DNA of 64,000 nucleotides from G963691885 sp963691885 (GTDB taxonomy: Bacteria > Pseudomonadota > Alphaproteobacteria > UBA8366 > Aestuariispiraceae). The stretch spans positions 4,650,001 through 4,714,000 of the forward strand of contig OY829843.1 in NCBI GenBank assembly GCA_963691885.1, in the 5' to 3' direction. The notes beneath the pieces were generated by a model. It saw nothing but the letters and a program-made list of their open reading frames with translations. It searched no databases and was not told the DNA's origin. This document shows, in pieces, positions 26,994 to 35,178 of the stretch (its first letter is position 1; each line of letters begins with the position of its first letter). The position numbers and the translations under genes were made by a program.

Positions 26994-29540
26994 TGCAGCA
27001 ATCTTTTCCAGCTTCAGGTCGATCAGCTTGATTGCCTCTTCCAGTGTGACGCTTTCAGGATCAACATCACGAGGGATAGAGGCATAGACCTTGCCATGTT
27101 TGACATAGGGACCAAACCGTCCACTGCCCTGGGAAATTGCCTTCCCGTCGCTTGGGTGCTCTCCTAGCGAGCGGCTGGACGTGGCCTTGCCCTTCTCGCC
27201 AACCAGCGCGATCACTTCAACGGCCCGGTTCATCCCGATTGAAAGGACATCATCATCGGCGGGCAGGTTCACGTAAGTACTGCCATGCTTGAGGAAAGGA
27301 CCATAGCGCCCGACACCGGCGGTGATCATCTGTGTCGATTCAGGATGCGTTCCCAATTCTCTCGGCAAGGCCAGAAGGCGCAAGGCCAGATCGAGGTCGA
27401 CATCCGCCGCCTTCATCCCTTTCAACAGGGATGCCCGTTTTGGTTTGGGCGGGGCCTTTTTGCCCTTTTCTTTTTCGGCCTGCTCCCCAACCTGGACATA
27501 CATGCCGTATGGTCCTTTGCGCAACGTGATCGCTTCCTGCGTCTCGGGAAATGGTCCGATCAGTTTGGGAAAGACAGTGGTGTCTTCACTTTCGCCATCT
27601 GCAACCTGTTCGTCCAGTTGCCGCGTAAAACGACATTCCGGATAGTTTGAACAGGCGATGAACGCCCCAAATTTACCAAAATTCAGACCCAGGCGCCCCC
27701 CGGTACAAGCCGGACAAACCCGCGCTGCCTCTGTGCTGCCATTTTCGTCTTCAGCAAAGAAATGGGACCCCAATTCACGATCCAGAGTGTCACGAACCTC
27801 AACGCCGCTCAGTTGCTTCGTTTCTTCGATCAGCGCGTGGAAATTATCCCAGAACTCGCGCAGCACCTGTTTCCAGGCCAGCCGACCACCAGAAATATCG
27901 TCTAGCTGCTCCTCCAGATCTGCGGTGAAACCATATTCAAAATACTTGTCGAAGAAACTGGCGAGGAAAGAGGTCACAAGCCGCCCGCGATCTTCAGGGA
28001 TGAACCGGCGACGGTCCAGTGTCACATAATTCCGGTCCTGCAGGACCTTGAGGATCGAGGCATAGGTTGACGGGCGCCCGATCCCCAATTCTTCCATTTT
28101 CTTGACAAGGCTCGCCTCACTGTACCGCGGCGGCGGCTGGGTAAAGTGTTGGGTCGGTTCAACAGCGGCAAGCGACGGGGTTTCCCCTTCCTGCATATTG
28201 GGCAGGCGCTTTTCGTCATCATCATCGGCGCTGCGATCATCGACATCTTCGATATAAAGCTTCAGGAACCCGTCAAACTTGACGACTGACCCGGTCGCGC
28301 GAAACACAGCCTGACCATCGGCGGACTGAATATCGACAGCAACCCGGTCGATAACGGCGCTCGACATCTGCGAGGCAAGTGTCCGCTTCCAGATCAGCTC
28401 GTAAAGACGCAGTTGATCCTTGTCGAGATATTGCGCGACGTCCTTCGGCTTTCGCCCCAGATCTGTGGGCCGCACCGCTTCATGCGCCTCCTGCGCGTTC
28501 TTGGCCTTGGTTTTGTAGACCCGGGGCGCATCCGGCAAATAATCGTCACCAAATTCCGCAGAGATGGTTTGGCGACAGCCGGCGATCGCCTCTCCACTGA
28601 GGACAATGCTGTCGGTCCGCATATAGGTGATCAACCCAACGGTCTCGCTGCCAATATCAAACCCTTCATACAGACGCTGGGCCACTGACATGGTCTTTGA
28701 CGTGCCAAAGCCAAGCTTTCGGCTGGCCTCTTGCTGAAGGGTTGAGGTGGTAAAGGGCGGTGCCGGGTTTCGGGCCTGGGTTTTACGCTCAACCTTCGTA
28801 ACCGAGTATGGTTTTCCACTGGCCATGGCCACGGCACGGTCGGCAGCGGCTTGATCCGGCAAATCAAACTGACCCAGTTTTTGACCTTCCAAATGCGTCA
28901 GACGGGCTTTGAAGCTGACACCGGCGGCGGTGTTCATTTGCGCTTCAATCGACCAGTATTCCTGTGACTTGAACGCCTCAATCTCCGCTTCACGCTCACA
29001 GATCAGCCGCAAGGCAACGGATTGAACACGACCAGCGGAACGCGCGCCAGGCAGTTTCCGCCACAGAACAGGGGACAGGGTAAACCCCACGAGATAATCC
29101 AACGCACGCCGCGCCAGATACGCATCAATCAATTCGGTGTTGAGATCACGCGGGTTATCCATCGCATCCAGAACAGCGCGTTTGGTAATCTCATTGAAAA
29201 CAACGCGGCTGACGGGCTTGTCTTCGATCACTTTGCGACGAACCAACTCGTCGCGAACATGCCAGGAAATGGCCTCCCCCTCTCTGTCGGGGTCGGTCGC
29301 CAGATACAGATGCTTTGCGCCTTTCAAGGCGTGAGCAATGGCATCGATCTGTTTCTTGCCGCGCCCATCAACCTCCCACAGCATGGAAAAGTCATTGTCC
29401 GGCTGAACCGATCCGTCTTTGGGCGGCAGGTCGCGCACATGGCCAAAGCTGGCAAGCACTTCGTAGTCGTCACCAAGGTATTTATTGATGGTCTTCGCCT
29501 TGGACGGAGATTCGACAACGACGACGTTTTTCCCGGACAT
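26817..29540 (-). CDS. topA: DNA topoisomerase I
   Basis: 907 residues. It relaxes negative supercoils by single-strand passage. The TOPRIM domain starts VVVESPSKAKTINKYLG and carries DPDREGEAISWH. The active tyrosine is in GLITYMRTDS. One C4 zinc finger (CPACTGGRLG...CSNYPEC) follows the core, then degenerate repeats. The last 55 or so residues are almost only Lys, Ala and Gly in AKKAGAKK-like units, a histone-H1-like tail seen in several alphaproteobacterial TopA proteins. Confidence 0.97.
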   Translation of the reverse strand: MSGKNVVVVESPSKAKTINKYLGDDYEVLASFGHVRDLPPKDGSVQPDNDFSMLWEVDGRGKKQIDAIAHALKGAKHLYLATDPDREGEAISWHVRDELVRRKVIEDKPVSRVVFNEITKRAVLDAMDNPRDLNTELIDAYLARRALDYLVGFTLSPVLWRKLPGARSAGRVQSVALRLICEREAEIEAFKSQEYWSIEAQMNTAAGVSFKARLTHLEGQKLGQFDLPDQAAADRAVAMASGKPYSVTKVERKTQARNPAPPFTTSTLQQEASRKLGFGTSKTMSVAQRLYEGFDIGSETVGLITYMRTDSIVLSGEAIAGCRQTISAEFGDDYLPDAPRVYKTKAKNAQEAHEAVRPTDLGRKPKDVAQYLDKDQLRLYELIWKRTLASQMSSAVIDRVAVDIQSADGQAVFRATGSVVKFDGFLKLYIEDVDDRSADDDDEKRLPNMQEGETPSLAAVEPTQHFTQPPPRYSEASLVKKMEELGIGRPSTYASILKVLQDRNYVTLDRRRFIPEDRGRLVTSFLASFFDKYFEYGFTADLEEQLDDISGGRLAWKQVLREFWDNFHALIEETKQLSGVEVRDTLDRELGSHFFAEDENGSTEAARVCPACTGGRLGLNFGKFGAFIACSNYPECRFTRQLDEQVADGESEDTTVFPKLIGPFPETQEAITLRKGPYGMYVQVGEQAEKEKGKKAPPKPKRASLLKGMKAADVDLDLALRLLALPRELGTHPESTQMITAGVGRYGPFLKHGSTYVNLPADDDVLSIGMNRAVEVIALVGEKGKATSSRSLGEHPSDGKAISQGSGRFGPYVKHGKVYASIPRDVDPESVTLEEAIKLIDLKLEKIAAGGGKKGAAKKAGAKKAGAKKAAAKKAKAKKSGAKKAGAKKATAKKAAAKKAAATKAAE

Positions 29541-29698
29541 AAAGCCTGCCTATAATAGGTGTGAACCTGATTGAACCTTTTGCTTAGTTGCACGCTGTTC
29601 TGCGCGGCGTCAACCATTGCAACCGTTGATTTTTTGAGGGAGATGACGCGGAACTGGTGCCAGCACATGTCAATCAAAATAAGAAAATTTAAACAATA
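29541..29698. other. Upstream region of topA
   Basis: No further gene is visible between topA and the small ORF. The minus strand shows a GGTTCA direct repeat spaced by four bases and a TATTAT/TATAGG A/T-rich box within 20 bases of the topA start, so the topA promoter probably lies here. No -35 element could be placed with confidence. Confidence 0.3.
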
Positions 29699-29824
29699 TC
29701 AATGCTTTGTGCTGAATTCTGTGGACGCCCAAGCCGCAACAATATTTTGCGCAGCATCTTGCTTTAGCCCGGCATAGAAGTCTGACAAACGGGTCAGGTC
29801 ACCCGAATCCCGCCATTTTTCCAT
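29699..29824 (-). CDS. Candidate 41-residue small protein downstream of the DUF2336 gene
   Basis: ATG at 29824 opens 41 sense codons and a TGA, beginning 12 bases after the DUF2336 stop on the same strand. The product starts MEKWRDSGDLTRLSDFYAGL and continues KQDAAQNIVAAWASTEFSTKH. It is predicted mostly helical and polar, with codon choice like its neighbours. Ribosome binding is weak (a GGG run 9 bases before the ATG). It is unrecognised. The alternative is a chance ORF; only conservation would decide. Confidence 0.4.
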   Translation of the reverse strand: MEKWRDSGDLTRLSDFYAGLKQDAAQNIVAAWASTEFSTKH

Positions 29825-29836
29825 GGTTCGCGGCCC

Positions 29837-30763
29837 TTAGAGACGCTGCAAAAACCCGATGAACTGGTCACGGGAAACGCCAAACGCCCTCAAGACCGTG
29901 GCAAGAGAATTTGGTTCATCCTGTTTGAGCATCGTCTGAATATCGTCGTTTTCGGTGCCCATCAATCTGGCCAGAACCCCGACCAGTGAAGATAGCCCGC
30001 CACTTTCCACCGCGCCCAACAACCGTTGATCATGATCACGGCCTTCCGCATCGGACCAGGAAATGGCCGCTCGCTTCTCAGTCATCAAACGGTCAATAGC
30101 ACTCCCCGTCGCATCATCGAGCTTCGCCAGTGATATTTTGAAGTTGTTGCTGATATGGTCGCGCAGGGCCGCGCCCACAAACCCGTACATCACCGCAGGC
30201 ACAGAAAGCGGCAGGTCACGGCGGCGCAGAATGACCCCCTGCAACTCATGCTCTGACATGGAGCGTACCGTTGCGCGGACGAAGCCGTTTTCGTTGATCG
30301 TCGCCATTTCATTCTTGAAGACCTGCTGCAAGACCTCCAACGTGCCACTTTTAATAAGAGACTCGCTGACCTCACCGCTGAGGCGCCCACGCTTCGCCAC
30401 GGCCAGTTGATGCCCTGCCCCCTGGTTTTTAATGATCTCGATCAGATCCTGATCGGTTAACTGGACCGAATGGACAAGCACCGGATAGGCAACGTTCACC
30501 ACATCATTGGCCAGATAGGTTACGAGGTCATGAGGGACATCGCTGCGCTCTGCCAGATAGTCGGCGATGTACCGGCGTATCTGAACCTCAACCTTGTCGA
30601 TTAACTGTCGGAGGATCTCAAAAGTGAGTTGAAGCTCTTCTTCGTTGAGATCGGCCCTTGAATCCAGACACATCTTGGCAATCGAAGCCGCCAGCCCGCC
30701 TTTTCCATCTATGGCCCGCTGGTGCGCCAGTTTTAAAAGCCTGTCATAAGAACTCGTCGTCAT
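29837..30763 (-). CDS. DUF2336 domain protein
   Basis: 308 residues, almost entirely alpha-helical by composition. Repeated short segments such as DVPHDLVTYLANDVVNVAYPVLVHSV and the later LLGAVESGGL are typical of DUF2336, a family concentrated in alphaproteobacteria with HEAT-like repeats. Some are encoded near two-component or flagellar genes, but no biochemical role is established. Here it sits between dprA and topA, an unusual insertion into that gene order. Confidence 0.85.
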   Translation of the reverse strand: MTTSSYDRLLKLAHQRAIDGKGGLAASIAKMCLDSRADLNEEELQLTFEILRQLIDKVEVQIRRYIADYLAERSDVPHDLVTYLANDVVNVAYPVLVHSVQLTDQDLIEIIKNQGAGHQLAVAKRGRLSGEVSESLIKSGTLEVLQQVFKNEMATINENGFVRATVRSMSEHELQGVILRRRDLPLSVPAVMYGFVGAALRDHISNNFKISLAKLDDATGSAIDRLMTEKRAAISWSDAEGRDHDQRLLGAVESGGLSSLVGVLARLMGTENDDIQTMLKQDEPNSLATVLRAFGVSRDQFIGFLQRL

Positions 30764-31043
30764 CTCAAACCGTATAAATCGCCAGTCAACAGCAGTAAAA
30801 CCGTCAGATTTACCTGAGTGTCTTGTCCCGTTCCTTTAGAACGGACCGGAAATAAGCTTTCCTGAACAACAGTAGAAGTTGTCGACGCTCGAATGTCTTC
30901 TAGTACTACTGTTCAAACCTATAATTACATTATCTTATATACTGTAGCTTCTTTATGGAGCCTAACAGTAATGGGTAAAGCCTTTGTTAAAACTATCGAA
31001 AAATCGATACATTAATAATTACTAATGTTTTTTAACCTTTGGC
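30764..31043. other. A/T-rich gene-free region between dprA and the DUF2336 gene
   Basis: 280 bases without a convincing ORF, markedly more A/T-rich than the flanking genes. It holds three inverted repeats: CCGTTC/GAACGG with a five-base loop at 30828-30844, an imperfect longer pair near 30863-30917 (TGAACAACAGTAGAAG against CTTCTAGTACTACTGTTCA), and TATCGA-AAAA-TCGATA at 30994-31009. They probably include the 3' end signal of dprA and the promoter of DUF2336; which is which cannot be told. Confidence 0.4.
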
Positions 31044-32165
31044 TCATGGTTTCCGCGAAAACCTCTCCCCTGGATGTCTCAACACAATCCCGGCCAACTC
31101 CAGCTCAATCAACGCCGCCCGCAATGCGGCGGGGAAAAGCCCGGACAAACGAACCACCTCGTCCAGATGGACCGGTGTCACAGACAGACTGGAATTCAGG
31201 AACGCGCGTGCCTTTGCAATGTCATCGTCCGAAGCGATTAAGGGAGGCTGAGGCGTGCTATACTCGGGTTCAAACAGCAATCCCTGCTCCCCGTCCGACC
31301 ATTCCTGCAAAACATCTTCTGGATCTTGAACCAAAGTCGCCCCATCCCGAATAAGGTCGTTGCAGCCCATTGAGCGTGGATCCTGAGGACTGCCAGGCAC
31401 GGCATAAACCGTTCGGCCCTGATCTGCTGCATACCGGGCGGTGATCAGCGATCCTGATTTTCTCTTGGCTTCAATCAAAACAACCGATCGCGACAGGCCC
31501 GAAATAATGCGATTTCGCCTTGGGAAATGACGTCCCTGAGGGCGCATCCCCATCACGGCTTCGGATATGACCAATCCCTGGGCCTGGATCTGTTCGTACA
31601 GGGTCGCATTTTCTGGCGGAAAAAGAACGTCCACCCCGCCAGCAAGGACCGCAATGGTACCGAATTTTAAAGATCCCTCATGTGCAGAAGCATCAATCCC
31701 GCGGGCCATGCCGGAAACAGTGACAAGACCTGCTGCACCAAAAGCCCCAGCAAATTGTTTGGCCAGCATATGCCCACCGATGGAGGCATTACGTCCCCCA
31801 ACAATGGCAATACAGGTGCGCTCGAGCAGATGCAGGTGCCCTAAAGCAAATAAAACAGGCGGCGCGTCCTCTATATTGGCGAGTGGGACGGGGTACTCTT
31901 TCGTGCCGATATGAAGCACCATCGCACCGGCGCGTTCGACAGATATCAATTCCTGTTCAATCTGCTGTTCGGTGGCGATGCGAAGCGGCCCTTTCCGGCC
32001 CCCTCGGCGTGCAAGGCCTGGCAGGGCTTTGAGCGCGTCGACCGCAGACCCGTAACGCAGCAATAGCTCCCTGAATGTGACTGGCCCGATATTCTCGCTG
32101 CGGATGAGGCGCATCCGAGCGATTTTTTCGCGAAATTCCAGAGAAGTGCGTCGAGCTGATACCAT
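31044..32165 (-). CDS. dprA: DNA-processing protein DprA
   Basis: 373 residues. DprA protects incoming single-stranded DNA during transformation and loads RecA. The Rossmann core shows TCIAIVGGRNASIGG, VSGMARGIDASAHEGSL and the long FPRRNRIISGLSRSVVLIEA motif. A C-terminal winged helix (residues about 310-370) is present. The RBS before the ATG at 32165 is poor. It follows the plsY terminator, so it should have its own promoter in the 48 bases between. Confidence 0.95.
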   Translation of the reverse strand: MVSARRTSLEFREKIARMRLIRSENIGPVTFRELLLRYGSAVDALKALPGLARRGGRKGPLRIATEQQIEQELISVERAGAMVLHIGTKEYPVPLANIEDAPPVLFALGHLHLLERTCIAIVGGRNASIGGHMLAKQFAGAFGAAGLVTVSGMARGIDASAHEGSLKFGTIAVLAGGVDVLFPPENATLYEQIQAQGLVISEAVMGMRPQGRHFPRRNRIISGLSRSVVLIEAKRKSGSLITARYAADQGRTVYAVPGSPQDPRSMGCNDLIRDGATLVQDPEDVLQEWSDGEQGLLFEPEYSTPQPPLIASDDDIAKARAFLNSSLSVTPVHLDEVVRLSGLFPAALRAALIELELAGIVLRHPGERFSRKP

Positions 32166-32201
32166 TCAAAAGTATGAATTTAAAAGGCCTTTATGAGCAA
32201 T

Positions 32202-32228
32202 AAAAAAGCGCGATCAACCCGCTTTTTT
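32202..32228 (-). terminator. Intrinsic terminator of the pyrB-pyrC-plsY unit
   Basis: On the minus strand, AAAAAAGCG, nine loop bases, then CGCTTTTTT: a perfect 9-base inverted repeat ending in six T residues. The loop covers the plsY stop codon, so the hairpin forms at the very end of the coding sequence. It separates plsY from dprA. Confidence 0.75.
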
Positions 32229-32834
32229 CGCACCGATCTTTGGCTCTGTGCCGGATATCAGGCGCTTAATATTGGCACTATGGCGGTACCAGCAGAGTAG
32301 ACAGAGGATCCCAGCTGCGACGCTGAGATCTGGCCCTTCCAGGAACCAGGCCAAAACGGGTGCAGCAGCGAAGGCCAGCAGTGCTGAAAGCGAGGAATAC
32401 CGAAACAGGCCGGCAGCGACCAGCCAGACAAGACAACAAGAGGCACCGACAAGGGGTGAAAACACAAGCAACACGCCCAGGCCGGTCGCAACCCCCTTCC
32501 CCCCTTTGAACTTTAGCCAGATCGGAAAGTTATGCCCGATGACCGCGGCGACACCTGCCACGAGAGCCGCTACCCCGGCCTGTTCCTGCCCAAGAATTTG
32601 CCAGACCAACAACACCGCCAAAACACCCTTTACCCCGTCAAGGAGGAGCGTCAGAAGAGCGATCTTCTTGTTGCCGGTTCGAAGGACATTGGTTGCGCCA
32701 ATATTGCCGGATCCGATCGCACGGATATCCCCCAACCCGGCAAGCCGGGTCAGAACCAGTCCAAAAGGCACAGAACCGATTAAATACCCGGCAAGGGCGG
32801 ACAGGCCATTCGTTGCATTGATGAGATCTTCCAT
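32214..32834 (-). CDS. plsY: Acyl-phosphate:glycerol-3-phosphate acyltransferase
   Basis: 206 residues with about five membrane spans. It makes lysophosphatidic acid from acyl-phosphate and glycerol 3-phosphate, the first committed step of phospholipid synthesis. The family motifs are visible: GSVPFGLV near the start, GSGNIGATNVLR and KFKGGKGVATGLG. It begins 15 bases after pyrC. The pyrB-pyrC-plsY order is common in alphaproteobacteria. Confidence 0.96.
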   Translation of the reverse strand: MEDLINATNGLSALAGYLIGSVPFGLVLTRLAGLGDIRAIGSGNIGATNVLRTGNKKIALLTLLLDGVKGVLAVLLVWQILGQEQAGVAALVAGVAAVIGHNFPIWLKFKGGKGVATGLGVLLVFSPLVGASCCLVWLVAAGLFRYSSLSALLAFAAAPVLAWFLEGPDLSVAAGILCLLCWYRHSANIKRLISGTEPKIGAKKAG

Positions 32835-32849
32835 TGCGATCGGCCCTTG

Positions 32850-34157
32850 TCAGACGACGCAATCAGGGTCGGTATACAAACGCCGACCGTCAACTATTGT
32901 CATCATCGCCTTGCCCTGCACAGGGCGACGATCAAACGGCGTATTCTTTGAAAGGCTTTTCAGCCCTGATGCCTGTATCTGCCAGGGCCTGTCTGGATCA
33001 AAGACAACCAGATCGGCGGGTTCACCTTTGGCAAGACGTCCAGCTTGAATACCCAGTAAGTCGGCCGGTTTCCGGGTCACCAGGTCCAGCGCATCCAGCA
33101 AAGGCAAATGCCCGTTATGCACAAGTTCCAGTAATAATGGCAGCAGTGTCTCGACCCCGATAACACCAAAGGAGGCCTGTGAAAACGGCAACCGCTTTGA
33201 ATCCTGATCATGGGGTTGATGGTCGCTGGCAACCGCATCGATGGTGCCATCGGCCAGCGCCTCAACCACGGCGCGCCTGTCGGTTTCATTTCTCAACGGG
33301 GGCGACACTTTGGCAAAGGTCCGGTAATCCCCAACCGATGTCTCATTCAGCGCAAAATAATGGGGCGCTGTATCGCACGTGACCCTGATCCCATCGCGCT
33401 TCGCCTGACGGATGGCGGTCAAGCCGGCCGCCGTCGTCACATGCGCAAAATGAATCCGAGCATTGGTCATTGCAGCCAAACGCAGATCCCGCTCAATCTG
33501 AATGACCTCGGCTTCCGGCGGAAACCCGGACAGGCCAAGCCGGCTCGCCATTTCACCACGGTTCATCAATCCGCCCTCAACCAGCGAGGGCTCGGCTGGA
33601 TGCAGAACGGTCAGCGCATCAAAATGCTGCGCGTATTTGAGAGCGCGGGACAGGGTCTTTGCGCTGGGAGATGCATTGGCACCGTCGGTGAAGGCAACGA
33701 CACCAGCCGCACCCAAAAGACCGATCTCGCTCAATTCCTTGCCATCCATGCCGCGGGTCAAAGCCGCATAGCAACGAACCTTTACCTTTCGAACTTCACG
33801 GGCACGCCTTGCGATGAATTCCACAACGGGCACGTCGTCGATGACAGGCGCGGTATCGGGCAAGCAGGCAATATGCGTCACGCCGCCGGCAAGTGCCGCG
33901 TCCCCGACACTGTCAATCGATTCAAGATATTCGTGACCAGGTTCCCGTATCTGGACACGCATATCCAAAAGCCCTGGCGCAAGGCACATGCCCTGACAAT
34001 CAACCACGGTCCGCACCGATGGGGCACCCGTCTTGAAGAGCTGCGGTCCAAAATCCGCGATACGGCCGTTTTCGACCAAAAGTGCGCCATTGGCATCGAG
34101 CCCGGTGGCCGGATCAAGCAGTCGTGCGTTGAGATAGGCGACCCGACCTTCAGCCAT
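32850..34157 (-). CDS. Dihydroorotase-like protein lacking the metal-binding His pair (probable PyrC' / PyrX subunit)
   Basis: 435 residues of the class I dihydroorotase fold. The canonical D-x-H-x-H-x-R-E-P-G motif reads DMRVQIREPG here (residues 65-74), so both metal histidines are replaced by Arg67 and Gln69. Other segments persist: VLHPAEPSLV, IHFAHVTT and AVASDHQPHD. Loss of the HxH pair should abolish dihydroorotase activity. In Pseudomonas a similarly inactive PyrC' is required structurally by aspartate carbamoyltransferase. Being three bases behind pyrB, this one probably plays the same role, and an active dihydroorotase should exist elsewhere in the genome. Confidence 0.9.
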   Translation of the reverse strand: MAEGRVAYLNARLLDPATGLDANGALLVENGRIADFGPQLFKTGAPSVRTVVDCQGMCLAPGLLDMRVQIREPGHEYLESIDSVGDAALAGGVTHIACLPDTAPVIDDVPVVEFIARRAREVRKVKVRCYAALTRGMDGKELSEIGLLGAAGVVAFTDGANASPSAKTLSRALKYAQHFDALTVLHPAEPSLVEGGLMNRGEMASRLGLSGFPPEAEVIQIERDLRLAAMTNARIHFAHVTTAAGLTAIRQAKRDGIRVTCDTAPHYFALNETSVGDYRTFAKVSPPLRNETDRRAVVEALADGTIDAVASDHQPHDQDSKRLPFSQASFGVIGVETLLPLLLELVHNGHLPLLDALDLVTRKPADLLGIQAGRLAKGEPADLVVFDPDRPWQIQASGLKSLSKNTPFDRRPVQGKAMMTIVDGRRLYTDPDCVV

Positions 34158-34160
34158 TGC

Positions 34161-35120
34161 TTAGCTCCCGTCCCGCGCCTGATTGCTGGTCAGCATGTCA
34201 ATACACGCCATGCGAACGGCAACACCCATTTCAACCTGTTCTCGGATGACCGAACGATCCAGGTCATCGGCCAGATCGGACGCGATCTCCACCCCTCTGT
34301 TCATAGGGCCCGGATGCATCACAAGCGCGTCCGGTTTGGCATAGGCCAGTTTCTTCTGATCCAGGCCATAGAAATGGTAATACTCGCGAACTGAGGGAAC
34401 GAAGGACCCCTGCATACGTTCCAACTGCAAGCGAAGCATCATGACGATGTCACAACCCTGCAGCCCTTGTTCCATATCCGTAAAGATCTCGACACCGAAC
34501 CGATCGATTGCAGGCGGCAAAAGTGTCGGCGGGGCAACAACCCGCACCCGCGCGCCCATTGTGTGGAGCAGCTGGATGTTCGACCGGGCAACGCGGCTAT
34601 GGGCGACATCACCGCATATCGCAACCGTCAGCCCCTTAAGCTCGCCCTTGCGACGGCGGATCGTCAACGCATCCAGCAATGCCTGGGTCGGGTGTTCGTG
34701 ACTGCCATCCCCTGCATTGATCACCGCGCAGTTCACCTTCTGCGCCAGAAGCTCAACAGCCCCGGAATCCCCGTGGCGGACGACCAGCAGATCAGGATGC
34801 ATCGCATTCAGCGTCATCGCAGTATCAATCAGGGTCTCGCCCTTTTTGATGGCACTGGTGGCGACCGACATGTTGATCACATCCAGGCCTAGCCGCTTTC
34901 CAGCCAATTCAAAGGATGTTCTGGTTCGGGTAGAATTTTCAAAGAACAGATTGATCAGGGTGCGCCCGTGCAGCAGATCGAGCTTTTTGTCCGCCTGTCG
35001 GTTTTGCTCCACATAGCCGTCGGCCAGATCCAGCAAGGCCTCAATATCAAATGGCGACAATCCCTCTATTCCGAGTAGATGTTCAAGCCGGACATTTGTT
35101 TTTGATATCGATCCCGTCAT
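34161..35120 (-). CDS. pyrB: Aspartate carbamoyltransferase catalytic subunit
   Basis: 319 residues. It joins carbamoyl phosphate and aspartate in pyrimidine synthesis. The carbamoyl-phosphate motif FFENSTRTRTSFE is intact, with GDGSHEHPTQALLDA and VMHPGPMNRGVEI for substrate binding. No pyrI regulatory gene is seen. The partner is likely the dihydroorotase-like protein encoded three bases downstream. No Shine-Dalgarno sequence precedes the ATG. Confidence 0.97.
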   Translation of the reverse strand: MTGSISKTNVRLEHLLGIEGLSPFDIEALLDLADGYVEQNRQADKKLDLLHGRTLINLFFENSTRTRTSFELAGKRLGLDVINMSVATSAIKKGETLIDTAMTLNAMHPDLLVVRHGDSGAVELLAQKVNCAVINAGDGSHEHPTQALLDALTIRRRKGELKGLTVAICGDVAHSRVARSNIQLLHTMGARVRVVAPPTLLPPAIDRFGVEIFTDMEQGLQGCDIVMMLRLQLERMQGSFVPSVREYYHFYGLDQKKLAYAKPDALVMHPGPMNRGVEIASDLADDLDRSVIREQVEMGVAVRMACIDMLTSNQARDGS

Positions 35121-35129
35121 GAGGTCGGG

Positions 35130-35157
35130 ACTATACTGCGCGCACGCGCCTTGGCAA
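35130..35157 (-). promoter_or_regulatory. Candidate pyrB promoter, possibly leaderless
   Basis: On the minus strand, TTGCCA (35157-35152) and TATAGT (35135-35130) are separated by 16 bases, close to a sigma-70 promoter. Only nine bases lie between the -10 box and the ATG, so transcription would begin within about three bases of the start codon. The absence of any Shine-Dalgarno sequence agrees with a leaderless message. Confidence 0.45.
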
Positions 35158-35178
35158 TCGGAATATCACAAGGGCCTC

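Noticed and set aside
31012..31036. CtrA site (TTAA-N7-TTAA) in the A/T-rich gap
   Set aside because: Only one half matches; the second TTAA is at the wrong distance. The TTAA pair near 41383 has only four bases between halves.
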